A DNA stretch of 64,000 nucleotides from Thioalkalivibrio sp. ALJ3 (GTDB taxonomy: Bacteria; Pseudomonadota; Gammaproteobacteria; Ectothiorhodospirales; Ectothiorhodospiraceae), in contig NZ_KB897906.1 in assembly GCF_000377205.1 (NCBI RefSeq), positions 30,272 to 94,271 on the forward strand, in the 5' to 3' direction. Both the position numbers and the translations under genes were made by a program. Shown here piece after piece: positions 7,487-16,280 of the stretch (position 1 is its first letter; every line of letters starts with the position of its first letter). The notes beneath the pieces were generated by a model. It had not been told where the DNA came from and did no database searches. It saw only the letters and a program-made list of their open reading frames with translations.

Positions 7487-7804
7487 GTGGTGAGCATCCC
7501 CAACACTACCGGTCTGAAGCGGCGGCCGACCCATCCGGGTGAAATGCTGCGCGAGGACTTTCTCCCGGATTTTGGCCTGAGCACCGCGGAGTTGGCCAAG
7601 GCGGCAGGCGTATCGCGCCAGTCCATCAACGAACTGCTGCGCGAACGTCGAGCTCTAAGTCCGGAGATGGCACTGCGGCTCGCACGGCTGTTCGGGACTA
7701 CCCCGGAGTACTGGATGAATGCCCAACGTGCCGTGGACCTCTGGGACGCCGCCCAGGCCATTCAGGACGACATAAACCGCATCCACCCACTAGACGCCGC
7801 CTGA
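7487..7804 (+). CDS. higA: HigA-family antitoxin
   Basis: This 105-residue helix-turn-helix protein has the HigA signature RRPTHPGEMLREDFL. An HTH follows (STAELAKAAGVSRQSINELLRERR), then SPEMALRLARLFGTTPEYWMNAQ. It should neutralise HigB and repress the higBA promoter. The start is GTG 7487 behind AGGAGG; the next codon, GTG 7490, is also possible. It lies nine bases after higB. Confidence 0.92.
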   Translation: MVSIPNTTGLKRRPTHPGEMLREDFLPDFGLSTAELAKAAGVSRQSINELLRERRALSPEMALRLARLFGTTPEYWMNAQRAVDLWDAAQAIQDDINRIHPLDAA

Positions 7805-7869
7805 CCCAGCGCCCCAAGGGGCATGTCCGTAGCCTGTAGCAACGGAAATCGCCCCACGCCCGTTCCCTG

Positions 7870-8083
7870 CTGAGACTGGGTCCTACCACTGTAGGAGGCG
7901 AGCCCTCTCGCCGATCGGGCATGTCCAGCGCCCCATCGCCCAGAGGGCTGGGCTCCTACGAGAGGAGAGGGCTGTGGCGGCATGTGAACAAGATGGGTGT
8001 CCTCTTTCTCCTCCAGGGCTCCTACGAGAGGAGAGGGCTGTGGCGGCATGTGAACAAGATGGGTGTCCTCTTTCTCCTTGTCC
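7870..8083. repeat. BIME-like inverted REP repeat, copy D, with tandem 66 bp duplication
   Basis: The palindromic arms span 7891-7959. The right half plus tail is then repeated in tandem with a 66-base period (7950-8015 and 8016-8078); the two units match over about their first 63 bases. This is the only copy here with a duplication. It suggests slippage or unequal recombination within the repeat. Confidence 0.8.
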
Positions 8084-8129
8084 TCGAGGCGTTGTGGGCT
8101 CAATCCGAAGGTAGATTCCCCGGACGCCT

Positions 8130-8412
8130 AGGGAAACACTGATCAATGGACACACTCGCGTTGGTATGCCAGGTTTTCCGAGGCAAGGCGCGTCGTGCAG
8201 CGGGTAGTGGTTCTACCCGCAAGCGGCGCAACGCAGGATCGGGGAACCTGGGATACCAACCCCACAACTTAATGAACGAAGGGGCTCGGCCGCTTTTTCG
8301 CGGGAAGGGCGTTGCGGCTTCCTTGTGCAGAATGCTGCAAGGCGGTCACCGCGTCTTGTTCCCACGCAAAAGCGACTCGAGCGCGAGGGTGTCCATTGAT
8401 CAGTGTTTCCCT
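8130..8412. mobile_element. MITE-like element with 31 bp terminal inverted repeats
   Basis: AGGGAAACACTGATCAATGG at the left end is matched in inverse orientation at the right end (8382-8412); the 31-base ends differ at about one position. Inside are two long nested hairpins: about 8161-8260 (TTGGTAT...ATACCAA, with GCGGGTAG/CTACCCGC at the tip) and about 8292-8376. No transposase is encoded. I see no clear target-site duplication. The right end supplies the stop codon of the neighbouring minus-strand gene, which points to insertion into its 3' end. Confidence 0.75.
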
Positions 8413-9345
8413 GGGGATTGCGGGCGTTCGTGCTCTTCCCCGGAGCCCAGCCAGAAGTCCAGGCGTTTGGCGAGAAACTCCTGCCCGCTCATGTAGTGGG
8501 ACCCGTCACAGGAAAAGTTGAGGCCAACCATGCCGTTGAAGATATTGAGGGAGCCGGAGCGCAGGTAGATCGTGTCGTCCATGAAGCGCAGCTCCCGGAA
8601 GGTACGGAACACCGCTGCTACCTGCTCCGTGGAGAGTACGGCCTCCTCGGGGTAGGACCGCTGGGGATAGGCGAGACAGATCCCGGGATCCGTGAGGTCC
8701 TCGTAGTCCAGCAAGCGGTAGCGGAATGGGTCGTCGCGCAGCCACAAGGTGGCCCGGGAACTGGAGAAATGCAGCTTGCCGTGGAATACGCCGTGGGCGA
8801 CCACCAGCTCGGTCAGGAGATCCAGTACCTCATCGATCCGGGTGTCGAGCGGGCTATCCACCCGATGCTGGTTGAACAAACCCCTGCGGATTGCTGGATC
8901 CCCCTTCAGCTGCATCCATTGGTCCGGTTGCTGATAGAGGTCGCGGGTCAGAGGCAGCTCCCGCAGGTCGAAGTCCGCTCCCAGGAATCCCAGCAAGGTG
9001 CCGTCGCTTTGGGTCAGACGTTGCACGGCCGTCAGGGTCGGGCGGCGCCGATTGCGGCTGATGTAGGCCGACGACATGGAGAACTCGGCACCGGCCAGGG
9101 CATCGGCCAGGTAGGGCCGGGTGCTGCGATCCCGTCCGGCCTGGTCCGGCAAGGGGCCTTCCGGGGACACGTTGGCGGTCACCTGGTGGCAGCGCGCTCA
9201 GAGCCACCGAGAGCCGCTGCTCCAGGGCCTCGCGCTCACCCCATCTCTCGGCGCAGGCGCCCACCAGCCGCGCCAGGGCGGTCGATAGCTGCCCCTGGAG
9301 CAGCAGTCGCTGCCGGGCCACCGCCGTCATTGTCGCTTCACTCAT
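8400..9345 (-). pseudogene. PDC/Cache-type sensor protein, frameshifted and 3'-altered
   Basis: Two overlapping frames together resemble one Cache/PDC-domain protein. The first begins MSEATMTAVARQRLLLQ at 9345 and reads as a helical N-terminus up to about 9190. The second carries the rest from about 9182: VTANVSPEG, RPYLADAL, AYISRNRRRPTLTAVQRL, LGFLGADFDL, then GKLHFSSSRATLWL and a C-terminal FNGMVGLNFSCDGSHYM. The join lacks residues expected before VTANV, so a small out-of-frame deletion is likely. A GTG at 9182 could still start a shorter product. The last residues and the stop lie in the MITE end. The ancestral role was probably ligand sensing; this copy is likely non-functional. Confidence 0.65.
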
Positions 9346-9546
9346 GGCCTTCGCTCGGAGGATTCTGTTGGGAACGCGCCCGCCAGGGGCGGTCGACTCG
9401 CGAGGGTGCCGCAGGACCGGCGGTGGCGCAACAATCGACTTCATGCGTCCTTCCCCAGCCTTCAAGCTCAGTCTGAAATTAGTCCCATTGGTGCGAGAGT
9501 TCGGCTAGACTTCGCGCTCTTACTGTCACCATAAGGAAATGGGATT

Positions 9547-9900
9547 GTGCTCGTTCCAATTGACGTTCTTGGCTACGCGTTGGTTGCCTCGATCGGGATC
9601 GCAGGACCAGCAGGTGCACGCTTGAATAACACCGGCGAGGTTCGGGTGGCCGCAAGATCAATGCCGGTGCTCATTACGGTCTTGACCATTCTATACGGGG
9701 CCTCAGGTTTGGCCGCAGTGTTCTACTTTTCATGGGCGCACCTGAACTGGATTCAGATCGTTTCGTTCTTTTTAGTGTGGTTCTTGATTGGCGATCGTCT
9801 GGCCAGAGCTAGTAGCCGGGCTGTGGTGTGGACCGCTTTTGTCGTGTCTGTTCTGGTGGCTGTGCTTGTTCAAATTCTGATCGTCGTTGGGCCAGGCTAG
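9547..9900 (+). CDS. Small membrane protein of unknown function
   Basis: This 117-residue hydrophobic protein has about three or four membrane segments (near residues 5-22, 40-60, 68-82 and 93-114). Only short polar turns separate them (GARLNNTGEVR, GDRLARASSR). I recognise no family. The start is GTG 9547, with AAGGA about ten bases upstream. Its base composition is lower in GC than the motility genes. It is isolated and convergent with the NERD protein. Confidence 0.5.
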   Translation: MLVPIDVLGYALVASIGIAGPAGARLNNTGEVRVAARSMPVLITVLTILYGASGLAAVFYFSWAHLNWIQIVSFFLVWFLIGDRLARASSRAVVWTAFVVSVLVAVLVQILIVVGPG

Positions 9901-9953
9901 GCCTGCGCTCGCACCCGCTTTTCAGGAGCCGTGAATTAGTCGAAGTCAGGATG

Positions 9954-10988
9954 CTATTGCTCGGCGGAATTGCCAGGCTGCTCGAATACCACCCATCCGT
10001 GGGCGCAGTCCTGGCAGGTGCTGGTGTAGGTCGGGCCGGATTTGGTCACTCGGACCTTGCGGGATTGGCAGGCCGGGCAGGGCAGCTTCATTGAGGTGTT
10101 CGTGCCGCAGGAGTCGCAGCGCACGTAGTAGCCGTATTTGCCGTACATGCCGGTCAGCTGGTCTTGCTCGCCGCATTTCTTGCAGGCGAGAGTGGAGGCC
10201 TGACTCGGGCTCGTAGCAGGCGAGGGCGCGGTTTGGCTGGGCTGCGGTTTCGGCATTGACGGTCGCTGCGCGTTTGGTGCTGGCTCGGGGTTGGCGGAAA
10301 CGGGCGGTTCCTGGACCCGCGGGGCCGGCTCGGCCACGGCCGAAGCATTCACGCTTGGCCCGAGGTGGTTCTGGAGCAGGAAGTCGCCGATGCCTTCGAT
10401 TTCCTTCTGACTGAATCGTGGCCGGGCCGTGACCAGCCCCTTGGCCCGTGAGCCGACCAGTTCGCGTACCTTTTCCGCGACGAACTCGCTCTTCACCACG
10501 CGGTTCGCGATCGCACGGGGCATCTCATCGCGATGCAGGATCGCGCTGCTGGATACGGCGCAGAGCGTCTCCCATTCACGGTTGCCAATCTGGGTCTGGA
10601 TGCCCAGCAGTCGACCGAGGAACTTCTCCACGTTCTGGCGAAGAAGATCCTTGACCAGGGCCTCCTGCAGCTCTGCCTGCCGCACAGGGGAGGGCATGCC
10701 GTACCAGTCGCCGCGGTAGCTACGCGACCACTCCCCATGGCCGTTCACCTTCACCTCGCCGTAGATGCTTTTTGACTCGATGAGGACGAGCCCATAGGGA
10801 TGCACCACCAGGTGGTCGATCTGCGCGCGCTCCCCGTTATGCTCGATGCGCAGGTCGTTGATGATCCGCACGGTCTCATCGTCGCCAAATTCGCGCCGCA
10901 GGTAGAACGCTACGTCCTGTTCCTGCTGGTGCCCGGCCTTCGAGCGTTCATCTTGGCCGCTTAGGCCGTCCTTCTCCTTAAGAATCAT
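9954..10988 (-). CDS. NERD nuclease-related domain protein with C-terminal zinc ribbons
   Basis: This 344-residue protein has an N-terminal NERD domain (about residues 20-130). It shows the nuclease-like core GERAQIDHLVVHPYGLVLIESKS, with Asp and E-x-K residues in the expected places. A proline/serine/alanine-rich linker follows (about 215-270). The C-terminus has CxxC pairs (CKKCGEQD, CDSCGTN, CPACQS, CQDC) forming topoisomerase-type zinc ribbons. NERD proteins are predicted DNA-processing factors and often lie in defence or mobile regions. ATG 10988 has AGGAG in front. The P-loop ATPase lies 183 bases upstream on the same strand. Confidence 0.8.
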   Translation of the reverse strand: MILKEKDGLSGQDERSKAGHQQEQDVAFYLRREFGDDETVRIINDLRIEHNGERAQIDHLVVHPYGLVLIESKSIYGEVKVNGHGEWSRSYRGDWYGMPSPVRQAELQEALVKDLLRQNVEKFLGRLLGIQTQIGNREWETLCAVSSSAILHRDEMPRAIANRVVKSEFVAEKVRELVGSRAKGLVTARPRFSQKEIEGIGDFLLQNHLGPSVNASAVAEPAPRVQEPPVSANPEPAPNAQRPSMPKPQPSQTAPSPATSPSQASTLACKKCGEQDQLTGMYGKYGYYVRCDSCGTNTSMKLPCPACQSRKVRVTKSGPTYTSTCQDCAHGWVVFEQPGNSAEQ

Positions 10989-11171
10989 CGAATCTCCTGA
11001 GTTGAGCCGTACAGCCTCTCCGTCGTCGCCTTACACGATTTTCGCCAAATTCCCCCAGCGGCGGATTGCAGCGTCGAAATGGGCACTTTAAGTGCGTTGA
11101 AGAAGCCTTCACGGGACGTTAATCGCCTGCAATACATCTGATTACCGTGGTCCTACCCCATCATGGAAGCG

Positions 11172-12473
11172 TTAAATCTCGTCGACCGGATTGGGGATGT
11201 CCTCAAGAATTTCCTCACGATCACAATGCCGGAGAAAGAAGTAAAGCGATGAATCAATAATCTTCAACACTTTTCCTCCGCGATCGTAATCGACAAATGG
11301 CGGTTGGATCTTCTTCGTGACTTGGTGCTGAGTGATGTTGTGAAGAAACTGCCCAAGATCACTCGAGCGAACATCTTCTGGGCGATGATGAATATTGCGA
11401 ATTTCCTCTAGCAACTTTCCTCTCGAGAGGCCGCGCTCGATATCGGAGAACTCATGGGTAAGAAGCAGGCGGATAAAGTAGTACGGGTAGGCGAGCGATG
11501 GCTTCCCACTCTGAGAGCTCTTACGAACTCTGACATCTACAAACGACTCGAAGTTACGAACGTGCCTCACACCGTATTCGTTCGCTTTCGCTTCCATTGC
11601 AGATTCCAAATGTTCCGGGGTTATTGATACCTTCGTTTGCGAAGTTGCATCTACACCTGCCTCTAAGCAGCAAAACTTACATAATTCCTGCACGACCCCG
11701 ACACTGTCGAAGGATTCGGCGACAATTCTGTCACGCACTTGAGAGAAGTCCACGTTAAGTAATTCCTCGCCCTTCCCAATGACGGCAAGGAAATCTTCGG
11801 CGCTCCATGGCTCAACTGGGACCTCGGTAACGCGGTCCAGAAGGTCACCATTGAATTGGACTAAGCGATTTGCCTCCCGCCAAATACCTAGAACAACAAA
11901 AATCAAATGGTGATCTTGAAAGATTCGCAGATCATAAGCTAGCGACTCTTGCACTTCATGAGGGAGATAGTGAAAGTTTTCTAGAACAACGAACCTGTCG
12001 AATGTTTTTGCATGCAATAGCTCTGAGACGTCCTGTGCTAGAGCTAGGTTGTATTCAATGTGTGTTTCCGTTCTTCCGCTTGAATCACCCCTCCGCTCAT
12101 CTGCTTCGGTATTGACGCCAGCGTCGCCAAAGAACGGCACTTTCGCCATGAATCCGCCGCCCACCTTGGCGCCGGATTCGTAGGTTGCTTCTAGGCTTTC
12201 CGACTCGATGAAGGTGACGCCCAGTTGCCTCAGAATAGATTTGTAAATATCTACAGTAGTCGTTTGCGGTGAACATTCGACCTTTACATATTGGGCGGGC
12301 TCCAGGTGTCGAAGGATCAGCGAAGTCTTGCCTTGTTTGGACGAGCCATAGACAATAACTTCGTTTCCGCTGCCAAGCGCATCTTGGAAGCGTTTATCAA
12401 CGGCTTCCCGCTCGATATATGACTTGATGAGAGTGCTCTTTACGCCGAACACGTCAGTTGTCTTATACGTCAA
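11172..12473 (-). CDS. P-loop ATPase of unknown family, possible defence protein
   Basis: This 433-residue protein has a Walker A motif in YGSSKQGKTSLILRHL (about residues 43-58). A hydrophobic strand ending in an acidic residue, RFVVLENFHYLP, is a probable Walker B. AAA+/STAND-like helices follow. The C-terminal half has no domain I recognise. It begins at TTG 12473, behind AGGGAGAGCAAA. The coding sequence is clearly AT-richer than its neighbours, a sign of transfer. It is divergent in style but parallel in strand to the NERD gene and the restriction-modification gene, so it may belong to a defence island. It could also be a regulator or part of a mobile element. Confidence 0.6.
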   Translation of the reverse strand: MTYKTTDVFGVKSTLIKSYIEREAVDKRFQDALGSGNEVIVYGSSKQGKTSLILRHLEPAQYVKVECSPQTTTVDIYKSILRQLGVTFIESESLEATYESGAKVGGGFMAKVPFFGDAGVNTEADERRGDSSGRTETHIEYNLALAQDVSELLHAKTFDRFVVLENFHYLPHEVQESLAYDLRIFQDHHLIFVVLGIWREANRLVQFNGDLLDRVTEVPVEPWSAEDFLAVIGKGEELLNVDFSQVRDRIVAESFDSVGVVQELCKFCCLEAGVDATSQTKVSITPEHLESAMEAKANEYGVRHVRNFESFVDVRVRKSSQSGKPSLAYPYYFIRLLLTHEFSDIERGLSRGKLLEEIRNIHHRPEDVRSSDLGQFLHNITQHQVTKKIQPPFVDYDRGGKVLKIIDSSLYFFLRHCDREEILEDIPNPVDEI

Positions 12474-12703
12474 TTTGCTCTCCCTAGAGATCTAGCTGTG
12501 AATGGGTAGCGGGCACGGATATCGGATGGACCTTCGCGCTTGTTCAATTAGATAATGGACCGGCTGTCCAATGTATGAAAAGGACATGGAATTAGGTGGG
12601 TGCTTGGGCCGAGAGGGTTTTAGTCCGGTGTTATCTCGCGCGGTTATAGATGCGGTTTGGTGCCATGGCCGTTCGCTGAACTCGTGATACTGCGGGTCGA
12701 TTG
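12474..12703. other. Intergenic region upstream of the P-loop ATPase
   Basis: This 230-base stretch is AT-rich in its left half and should contain the promoter of the ATPase gene. I see no gene, repeat or clear terminator. It marks the composition switch between the AT-richer ATPase gene and the GC-rich restriction-modification gene. Confidence 0.4.
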
Positions 12704-15700
12704 TCATGTCAGGCGCCAATGGTCGTTGTCTGTGGTGGCCTGGCCGAGGATTTGGAGGGCGGCGAGGACCTGGGTGATCGATTTTGTCGGTTTGCGCTTG
12801 AAGTGGCTGGCCAGGGCTTCCGGGGTTTGGGGGCCGATGGCGAGGAGGCGGCGGACGGCTTCGACCTGGTCGGGCATGGATTTGGGCCAGGTTGGCTTTT
12901 TGGCCGGTTCGGTCGGGGTCTCGGCGGCGGCCTCGGGTTTGGCTTCCAGGGTGGCGGTGGTCTGGGTGGCTTCGGGGGCCTGGTATTCGGGGCGCAGCCA
13001 GCGGATGTGGCCCTGGGCTTCTTCGGCGGCGCGTTCGGCGTTGAGCGCGACGAGGCGGCTGAGGAGTTCTTCCTCGGCTTCGGCCTGGTCGGCGGGCTTG
13101 TCCGGCAGCGGGGTGGTGGCGCCGGGTCGGGCGACGAGGCGGTCGGCGAGGTCGTGCCAGCCGTAGGCGTCGAAGGCGGCGCGGTCGAGGTCGTCGTGCA
13201 GTTCGCGCAGCAGGGAGACGAGGCCCTGTTCGTGGATGGTGCGTTCCTTGGCGGTCAGCGGTTCTTCGGCGCGCAGTTTTTCCAGCACGTTGTACATGCC
13301 GGTGAGGGTGAGGTCCGGGTGTTCGGCCTGACGCTCCTTGCGGTGGGCGTCGATGCGTTCGGCGAGGTCGCCGATGGTGGCGGCCTGCTGGTCGTCGAGT
13401 TCCGGGAAGGGGAAGGTCTCGAAGCAGCGGGTCTTGTTGTAGCGGGCATCGTTGCCCATGCCCAGACGCCCACCTGCGGCGAGCGCCCATGCTGCATGGA
13501 TGCGGCTGGACAGGACACCCAAAATGGCAGGCTTGTCGATGGCGATGTTCACCAGCATGTTGTCGGGCAGGATGTCCGCGTCGAGGAACTGGAAGGCGCG
13601 GTGCTTGGTGGTCTCTACGGTGGCGATGTAGCACGGGAGGCCTGCGGCCATGTTTCGCCAGTCCTTTCGGGGTTCACCGAAGAGCCACCATTTCTCACGG
13701 TATCCAGTCCGATTGTTCTGATCTCGCTCAGGTTTGACGCGTTCCAGAACCCATTGATAGATCGCAGGGAAACGACCTTTTACGTCTTCGATCGTGAGGC
13801 CAAACAGGTCTATGACCATAACGTTGCGTGGTGTCTGGGTTAGATCGCGCCCGTTTCGATACTGGCGAATGACCTGCGAGGTCGGGGCGTCCGCGTCCCA
13901 ACCGAGTTCGACAGCCTGCTCGATCGTGACGATAAAACCAGAGCCGATGAGCTGGACACCACGTGACGCGAGATTCGCGTTGGCCGCCAGAGGCGCACTT
14001 CCTGCCACGTTCGCCCCGACCGTGATATCCGCAAACAGCTTGCCCGCTCGTTGGTTCAGTTCGACTGAACGGGCATCGTCGTCCGTATCGCGTTCGTTGA
14101 CGACGTGTCGCAGTGTTCCGGGCTGTTCCCCGGCTACGCCGACGGTCATGGCGATGCGCACGGCGGCGCCGTCGGCGCTGTCCACCCAGGGGTGGTCGGG
14201 GATGGCGAACGCCAGCGACAGGGGCTTCTTGCTGTCGTTCAGGTGCGGTTCGAGTACGCGCCGGTTGAAGGTCTGGCGCAGGCTGTTGGTGGTGATGAAG
14301 CCGAAGCGTCGGGCCTCACCCTTGCGGACCTTCTCGGCGGCGATGTGCCACCAGTACATGACGAAGTCGGCGGAGTCCGGGACGATGCCTTTGAAGACCT
14401 TGCGCACGGCATCCACGTAGCCGTCGCCCAGTGCGCGGCGCATGGTGGCGGCGCCGATAAACGGCGGGTTGCCGACGATGTAGTCGGCTTCGGGCCATTC
14501 GGCGCGGCGCGGGTTGCTGTAGTGGTAGACGGGGGTGCGGGCGGTCTCGTCGGGGATGAGTTCGCCGGTGACGGGGCTTTTCTTGTAGCTGATGCCGTCC
14601 CAGATGGTCACGGGCTGGCCGTGGTCGTCGGTCATGGGTTCGCGGGCATCAAAGTCGATCAGCGCGTCGCGGCATTCGATGTTGTGGAAGTCGCGCAGGA
14701 TGGGTTCGGGCAGGCTGAGGCGGCCGTGCAGGCGGTAGTGCCATTGCAGGTAGCCGATCCACAGGACGATCTCGGCGATGGCGGCGGCGCGTGGGTTGAT
14801 CTCCAGCCCGAGAAACTGGTGCGGGTCGACGGTGAGGCCTTCGGTGTCGAAGGTGCTCTGCCCGGCGCTCAGGTCGCGGATGAGGTTGAGCACTTCGCCT
14901 TCGAGGCGCTTGAGGTGTTCCAGCGCCACGTAGAGGAAGTTGCCGGAGCCGCAGGCGGGGTCGAGCACGCGCACTTCGCGCAGGCGCTGGTGGAAACGGT
15001 GCAGTTCGTCCAGGGCCTTGTCGGGCTTGTTCTGCTGCAGCCAGGCCTCGGCAGCGACCTGCACGGTGTTCCATTCGGCGCGCAGGGGCTCGATGAGCGT
15101 GGGCATGACCAGGCGTTCCACGTAGGCGCGCGGGGTGTAGTGGGCGCCGAGCTTGTGGCGTTCGCGCGGGTCCAGCGCGCGTTCCAGCAGGGTGCCGAAG
15201 ATGGCGGGTTCGACGAAGCGCCAGTCGGCCTTGCCGGCCTGGATGAGCAGGCCGATCTGGTCGGCGTTGAGCGGGATGGGGTCGATGTTCTGGAACAGGC
15301 CGCCGTTGAAGCGCTGCAGCTTGTGCATCAGCTGGCCTTCATAGCCGCCGGTGTTCATCGTCTCCCACAGCGAGCGCATGGCGTCGGGGAAGTGTTCGGG
15401 GTTCTGCTGCAGGCGTTCCAGCAGGGCGGTGAAGCTGCCCTTGGGCAGGAGTTCGACGTCCTCGCTGAACATGGTGAACAGGCAGCGCTTGAGGAAGTGG
15501 GCGACGCGCTCGACATCAAAGCCGTGCTGTTCCAGGGATTTGGCCAGTTCGGCCAGGCGCGCGCTGACCTCGCGGGTGACGCGGGCGGCGTGCTTGCTGG
15601 CGTCGAGCTGGTCGGGCGCCAGCCACAGGTGGTGCAGGCGCTGCTGAATCTCGGGGTCGCGCAGGTCTTCCAGGCGGATGCGGTGGCGGCTCGGGTCCGG

Positions 15701-16204
15701 GTAGGGGACGTAGGTGCCGCCGGAGCGGGAGAACTCGGCGTAGAGCTCGAGGCTGCGGCCGACATCGGTGACCACGATGAACGGCGGGCGGCCTTCGTCT
15801 TCCGGCAGGGCGCGCACGTACTGGTCGGCCTGGTTCTGCGCGGCGAGCATGGCCTTGTCCCAGCCCTGGGTGTGCAGGCCCTTGCCGGTCTGCTTGGCCT
15901 CCAGCACGAAGCAGCCGCGGCGGTAGAGGTCGATGTAGCCGCGGTTCTCGCTGCCGTCCGGGTTGCGGATCGTCACGCGGCGTTCGAAGACGTAGGCGTT
16001 GTCTGCGGTGTCGTCGCTGGCCGGGTCGGGCTGGGGCAGGTCCAGCAGTTTGCACAGCTCGGTGAGGAAGAGCTGGTAGTTGGCGCGCTCGCTGCCGCCG
16101 GCCTCCTGCCAGCGGTCGAGGAAGGCCTCGACCTGCTCCGGCGGGGCAATGGGGGCGGGGCCGGATTCTTCGGCGTGGGCCGGGCGGGCCGCGAGTCCAT
16201 CCAT
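12704..16204 (-). CDS. Fused restriction endonuclease / DNA methyltransferase (type IIG/IIL-like)
   Basis: This 1166-residue protein carries cutting and methylation parts. Near the N-terminus, D92 and E102-A-K104 (GYIDLYRRGCFVLEAKQ) fit a PD-(D/E)xK nuclease. The methyltransferase has the SAM motif DPACGSGNF near residue 418 and the catalytic NPPF near 577, typical of N6-adenine methyltransferases. A target-recognition region follows. A C-terminal winged-helix-like segment starts at about residue 1100. The layout resembles MmeI/Eco57I-type enzymes; BREX PglX is similar in size but lacks the nuclease motif. GC content is high. The start ATG 16204 has no good ribosome site, so a different start is possible. 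Confidence 0.8.
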   Translation of the reverse strand: MDGLAARPAHAEESGPAPIAPPEQVEAFLDRWQEAGGSERANYQLFLTELCKLLDLPQPDPASDDTADNAYVFERRVTIRNPDGSENRGYIDLYRRGCFVLEAKQTGKGLHTQGWDKAMLAAQNQADQYVRALPEDEGRPPFIVVTDVGRSLELYAEFSRSGGTYVPYPDPSRHRIRLEDLRDPEIQQRLHHLWLAPDQLDASKHAARVTREVSARLAELAKSLEQHGFDVERVAHFLKRCLFTMFSEDVELLPKGSFTALLERLQQNPEHFPDAMRSLWETMNTGGYEGQLMHKLQRFNGGLFQNIDPIPLNADQIGLLIQAGKADWRFVEPAIFGTLLERALDPRERHKLGAHYTPRAYVERLVMPTLIEPLRAEWNTVQVAAEAWLQQNKPDKALDELHRFHQRLREVRVLDPACGSGNFLYVALEHLKRLEGEVLNLIRDLSAGQSTFDTEGLTVDPHQFLGLEINPRAAAIAEIVLWIGYLQWHYRLHGRLSLPEPILRDFHNIECRDALIDFDAREPMTDDHGQPVTIWDGISYKKSPVTGELIPDETARTPVYHYSNPRRAEWPEADYIVGNPPFIGAATMRRALGDGYVDAVRKVFKGIVPDSADFVMYWWHIAAEKVRKGEARRFGFITTNSLRQTFNRRVLEPHLNDSKKPLSLAFAIPDHPWVDSADGAAVRIAMTVGVAGEQPGTLRHVVNERDTDDDARSVELNQRAGKLFADITVGANVAGSAPLAANANLASRGVQLIGSGFIVTIEQAVELGWDADAPTSQVIRQYRNGRDLTQTPRNVMVIDLFGLTIEDVKGRFPAIYQWVLERVKPERDQNNRTGYREKWWLFGEPRKDWRNMAAGLPCYIATVETTKHRAFQFLDADILPDNMLVNIAIDKPAILGVLSSRIHAAWALAAGGRLGMGNDARYNKTRCFETFPFPELDDQQAATIGDLAERIDAHRKERQAEHPDLTLTGMYNVLEKLRAEEPLTAKERTIHEQGLVSLLRELHDDLDRAAFDAYGWHDLADRLVARPGATTPLPDKPADQAEAEEELLSRLVALNAERAAEEAQGHIRWLRPEYQAPEATQTTATLEAKPEAAAETPTEPAKKPTWPKSMPDQVEAVRRLLAIGPQTPEALASHFKRKPTKSITQVLAALQILGQATTDNDHWRLT

Positions 16205-16280
16205 GTGACGTAAGTCCGTTTTCGTTCTGTGGAAACCTTACCGATTCCGGCCGCGGTTGTCCTGTCTGGGTTGGTTGGGA

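Noticed and set aside
8146-8496. A 116-residue frame inside the MITE-like element
   Set aside because: It is built from the inverted repeats and hairpins, has no ribosome site and no family resemblance.
12492-13634. A 380-residue minus-strand frame overlapping the end of the restriction-methyltransferase gene
   Set aside because: It is Arg/Pro/His-rich, typical of a shifted frame of GC-rich coding DNA.
14105-16213. A 702-residue open frame on the plus strand opposite the restriction-methyltransferase gene
   Set aside because: It is a mirror of the GC-rich real gene, with Val/Gly/Ala/Gln-rich content and no domain. The minus-strand frame carries the SAM, NPPF and nuclease motifs.
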